40,727 nt of DNA, taken from positions 1 to 40,727 of the forward strand of contig CAXUFG010000018.1 of NCBI GenBank assembly GCA_964250265.1. The letters are read 5' to 3'. Positions 38,410-40,727 of this stretch are shown here, in pieces (within the stretch, counting starts at the first letter, position 1; every line of letters begins with the position of its first letter). The notes below the pieces were generated by a model. That model did not search any database. It saw only the letters and a program-made list of their open reading frames with translations, and was not told the origin of the DNA. The position numbers and the translations under genes are program-made. Source of the DNA: GCA-003244245 sp964250265. GTDB taxonomy: Bacteria; Actinomycetota; Actinomycetes; Mycobacteriales; Pseudonocardiaceae.

Positions 38410-39614
38410 GGACGACGCGCACATCTGGGGGACGACCTAGCGACGGTCAGGAGCAGGATGCTTTTGCCCGTGCTGTCGATAGCGGCATGCGCGATGTCTC
38501 CGATCGGAGCTTGCAGCGCGAGCTCACCGTGGTGGCAAGCTTGCGCCAGGTAGGTGCTGCGGCTGGCCCCAATTCCGCGGAACGAGATCGGATGCGCCAG
38601 CGTGTGATGGCGGAGTTCGACTCGGTTGTCCATGAGGGCAACAGTCCCGTCTTGCCGTTGCGAGTCCCACGCCAACGTCGCTGGATTCCAGACCAGACCC
38701 GGGGACGGCTGGTCGTGGCTGCGGCCGCCGCGTTGTGCCTGCTGATGTCGCTGTCCGGGATGAGCGTCCTGCTGTCCCGTGATGCGCTGCCCGGTGATGC
38801 GTTGTACAGCTTCAAGCGAACCGCCGAGTCCGCTGAACTCGGATTGACCTTCGGGGACCAGCCCAAGGCGCTCAAGCACCTCGAATTCGCCAGCGCACGG
38901 GTAAACGAGATCGAGATCATGGCGGATCAAGCCGACGCCGCCGGTAACTGGTCCGCCGAGCAGGACAAGTTCCTTCGCGCACTTGACGACTTCGACTCGG
39001 ATGCCACCGCGGGAGCGAGGCTGCTCACCGGTCTAGCCTTCAATGGTCAGCCCACTAGCCTGTCCGCGTTGCGCGGCTGGGCCGAGCAGCAGAAGACCCG
39101 GCTAGCAGCTGTACGCGCCGCGTTGACGCTTCCGACAGGTGCCCGCATGGACAGCACTCTAGGGCTGTTGGATCGGATCACCACCAGGGCTTCCGCCTTG
39201 AGTCATCGGTCCAACTGCGTCACGATCACCACTGGTACCCACGATGAACTGGGCATGTTGCCGGCGCGCGATGCCTGCAAGCAGGTCCCGGTAGATGGAA
39301 CCTCCTCAGCGGTTCCACTGCCAGATGTTCCTCCTGTGCCACAGGTGACTCAACCCAGCGTTGATACACCGCCCAACCTGCTGCTTCGTCCGCCTTCGGC
39401 AAATGCGGTTCCTGTTCCCACCCAGAATGGCAAGACTCCGCCAAAGCTCCCGGGAACCCGGAATCCGGGTGGTGTGCTGACAAACCCGAGTCGCCCCGGG
39501 TCGGAACCATTGCAACCGGAGCCTTGGCGTCCGTTGCCTGGTCAAGACTCACCTCAGCCCGCGACTCCCCTGCCTCCGTGGATCCTGCAGCCGGGCTTGC
39601 TACCTCCTAAATAG
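38406..39614 (+). CDS. rsbN: DUF5667-type membrane protein, probable anti-sigma factor (RsbN-like)
   Basis: About 402 residues from GTG 38406 with GAAGG upstream; the frame is open to TTG 38370. A cytoplasmic N-terminus (EQDAFARAVDSGMRDVSDRS) is followed by one membrane helix (LVVAAAAALCLLMSLSGMSV), then the conserved block LPGDALYSFKRTAESAELGL typical of DUF5667, an external helical domain, and a Pro-rich tail. In Streptomyces the gene after bldN encodes RsbN, a membrane anti-sigma that sequesters BldN. Here the same position and topology suggest the same job; the N-terminal contact region is not provable by eye. Confidence 0.75.
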   Translation: MRTTRTSGGRPSDGQEQDAFARAVDSGMRDVSDRSLQRELTVVASLRQVGAAAGPNSAERDRMRQRVMAEFDSVVHEGNSPVLPLRVPRQRRWIPDQTRGRLVVAAAAALCLLMSLSGMSVLLSRDALPGDALYSFKRTAESAELGLTFGDQPKALKHLEFASARVNEIEIMADQADAAGNWSAEQDKFLRALDDFDSDATAGARLLTGLAFNGQPTSLSALRGWAEQQKTRLAAVRAALTLPTGARMDSTLGLLDRITTRASALSHRSNCVTITTGTHDELGMLPARDACKQVPVDGTSSAVPLPDVPPVPQVTQPSVDTPPNLLLRPPSANAVPVPTQNGKTPPKLPGTRNPGGVLTNPSRPGSEPLQPEPWRPLPGQDSPQPATPLPPWILQPGLLPPK

Positions 39615-39743
39615 CCACCAGCTCTCGATAGATGGTCAAACTCAGTCCACCCACAGGATGTTGTTTAGATTCTTATTGTTTGGTTGCTCGAGAGACGTCA
39701 TCACGGCATTCTGGTCAGTGGTATCCGCTTGAGCGGAACTGAT

Positions 39744-40694
39744 ATGGAAGGGACCAGCACTCCGATATCAGGGCAGGATCCAGTGCCAAGACGCGGCCAT
39801 CACGACATCCGAAATGACGAAGCCGCCCTGGTCACCCTTGCCGGGGAAGGCGCAACCGAAGCAGCCCGCATAGGCAACGTCGCCGGTGAGGTTGCGGCTA
39901 CGCTGGAGATCGCTCAGGATCTCACAGCGGCCGCTTTCTTTGACCTCGACAACACCATGATGCGGGGTGCATCAATCTTCTACTTCGCCCAGGGTCTAGC
40001 CGCGAGGAACTTCTTCCCGACCGGGGCGCTGGCGTCCATCGCATGGCAGCAGCTGAGATTCAGGGTCGGCGGCAAAGAGCTCAGTCCCGAGGAAATTCGC
40101 ACCAGCCGCGAGCAGGCTCTCTCGTTCGTCGCTGGAAGGTCTACCCGGCAGTTTGTGGAGCTCGGCGAGGTCATCTACGACGAGCTGATGGCTGAACGGA
40201 TCTGGTCTGGGACCCTAGCGTTGGCTCAGATACACATCGAGGCCGGTCAGCGGGTCTGGCTGGTTACCGCGACTCCGGTGGAACTGGCCACGATCATCGC
40301 CCGCCGGCTCGGCCTCACTGGTGCGCTGGGTACGGTGGCAGAGACCGTCGACGGCGTATACACCGGCCGGCTGGTTGGCGACATCTTGCACGGAGCAGCC
40401 AAGGCAAAGGCAGTACGAGCGCTGGCTCTGAGAGAGGGCCTCGATCTGCAACGCTGCACGGCGTACTCCGACTCCGCCAACGATATTCCGATGCTGTCGG
40501 TAGTGGGCACCGCGGTGGCGGTCAATCCGGATCCAGATCTGAGGGAGACCGCCCGCGCACGCGGCTGGGAGATCCAGGAATTCCGGACCGGTCGCAAGGC
40601 CGCGAAGATCGGAGTCCCCTCGGTGCTTGGCATCGGAGTGGCGGCCGGCGCGGTCGCCGCAGGTCTCGCCTACCACCGTCGTCCCCGCGACTAA
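39744..40694 (+). CDS. HAD-IB family phosphatase (SerB-like) with C-terminal hydrophobic segment
   Basis: The product is 316 residues from ATG 39744; the frame is open to TTG 39684. After a polar N-terminus come HAD motif I FFDLDNTMMRGAS (Asp67, Asp69), motif II in VWLVTATPVELA, motif III Lys region in HGAAKAKAVRAL and motif IV in AYSDSANDIPMLS. The cap helices between motifs I and II fit the C1-type SerB-like group. The end, SVLGIGVAAGAVAAGLAYHR, may be a membrane anchor. Such genes occur near bldN in Streptomyces and as serB1 in mycobacteria. The substrate may be phosphoserine, a lysophospholipid or another phosphate ester. Confidence 0.85.
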   Translation: MEGTSTPISGQDPVPRRGHHDIRNDEAALVTLAGEGATEAARIGNVAGEVAATLEIAQDLTAAAFFDLDNTMMRGASIFYFAQGLAARNFFPTGALASIAWQQLRFRVGGKELSPEEIRTSREQALSFVAGRSTRQFVELGEVIYDELMAERIWSGTLALAQIHIEAGQRVWLVTATPVELATIIARRLGLTGALGTVAETVDGVYTGRLVGDILHGAAKAKAVRALALREGLDLQRCTAYSDSANDIPMLSVVGTAVAVNPDPDLRETARARGWEIQEFRTGRKAAKIGVPSVLGIGVAAGAVAAGLAYHRRPRD

Positions 40695-40709
40695 GCACTC
40701 CTCCCGCAC

Positions 40710-40727
40710 ATCTTCAGCTTCGTGATC
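40710..40727 (-). other. 18-base match to 1868-1885 at the right edge
   Basis: ATCTTCAGCTTCGTGATC occurs here and inside the esterase fragment at 1868-1885, where it encodes ITKLKI. It may begin another relic that continues outside the window. Confidence 0.3.

Overview
The window is high-GC actinobacterial DNA. GTG and TTG starts, ATGA/GTGA stop-start overlaps and the family set (BldC, a BldN-like sigma factor, Rex-hemACDB, MenA/B/E, CcsB/ResB, CsbD, DUF4229) point to the Mycobacteriales/Pseudonocardiales side of the phylum. From memory, the order resembles the Mycobacterium tuberculosis hemA-hemC-hemD-hemB ... hemL-mutase-resA-ccdA-resB-ccsA ... menA/menE/menB neighbourhood. The rex-hem block near a bldN-type sigma gene also recalls Streptomyces. 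It is a draft: there is a 10-N gap at 19629-19638.

Layout. 1-8.7 kb is a rearranged accessory stretch on the minus strand: a truncated M1 metallopeptidase, a SodC-like lipoprotein, an esterase, an FAD oxidoreductase and a large LuxR-type (LAL) regulator. Scattered among them are relics of sodC, of the esterase, of a PLP enzyme and of an unknown plus-strand gene; they look like a decayed duplication. 8.7-17.6 kb is the menaquinone region (menB, menE, menA). It is interrupted at 9.8-13.4 kb by a likely accessory block: a DUF6907-like gene, an 870-base palindrome- and repeat-rich segment, an XRE regulator and three overlapping tiny genes. 17.6-20.5 kb holds a DUF4229 membrane protein, two related envelope-type proteins, CsbD, the assembly gap and bldC. 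20.5-26.8 kb is a tight minus-strand operon for cytochrome c biogenesis (membrane protein, hemL, phosphatase, resA, ccdA, resB, ccsB). 26.8-28.3 kb has an AbiEi/DUF559 protein and a membrane protein. 28.4-34.0 kb is rex-hemA-hemC-cobA/hemD-hemB, the start of haem synthesis under a redox repressor. 34.5-37.2 kb has a fasciclin lipoprotein, a membrane-anchored molybdopterin oxidoreductase and a glutaredoxin-like protein. 37.4-40.7 kb has a BldN-like sigma factor, its putative anti-sigma partner and a HAD-IB phosphatase.

Functionally, HemA/C/D/B/L make haem precursors, ResA/CcdA/ResB/CcsB attach haem to exported cytochromes c, and MenA/B/E make the respiratory quinone. Rex would tie haem synthesis to the NADH/NAD+ ratio. 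BldC and the BldN-like sigma belong to developmental regulator families.

The most interesting unexplained signals are three dispersed 40-base elements with inverted GTGAG/CTCAC ends (8574, 17583, 29356), a chain of overlapping small ORFs linking the sigma factor to its anti-sigma partner, the palindrome/iteron-like segment at 10.3-10.95 kb, a 27-base in-frame minisatellite in hemA, and the relics of sodC, the esterase and the fasciclin gene. No tRNA, rRNA, CRISPR array or transposase was recognised.
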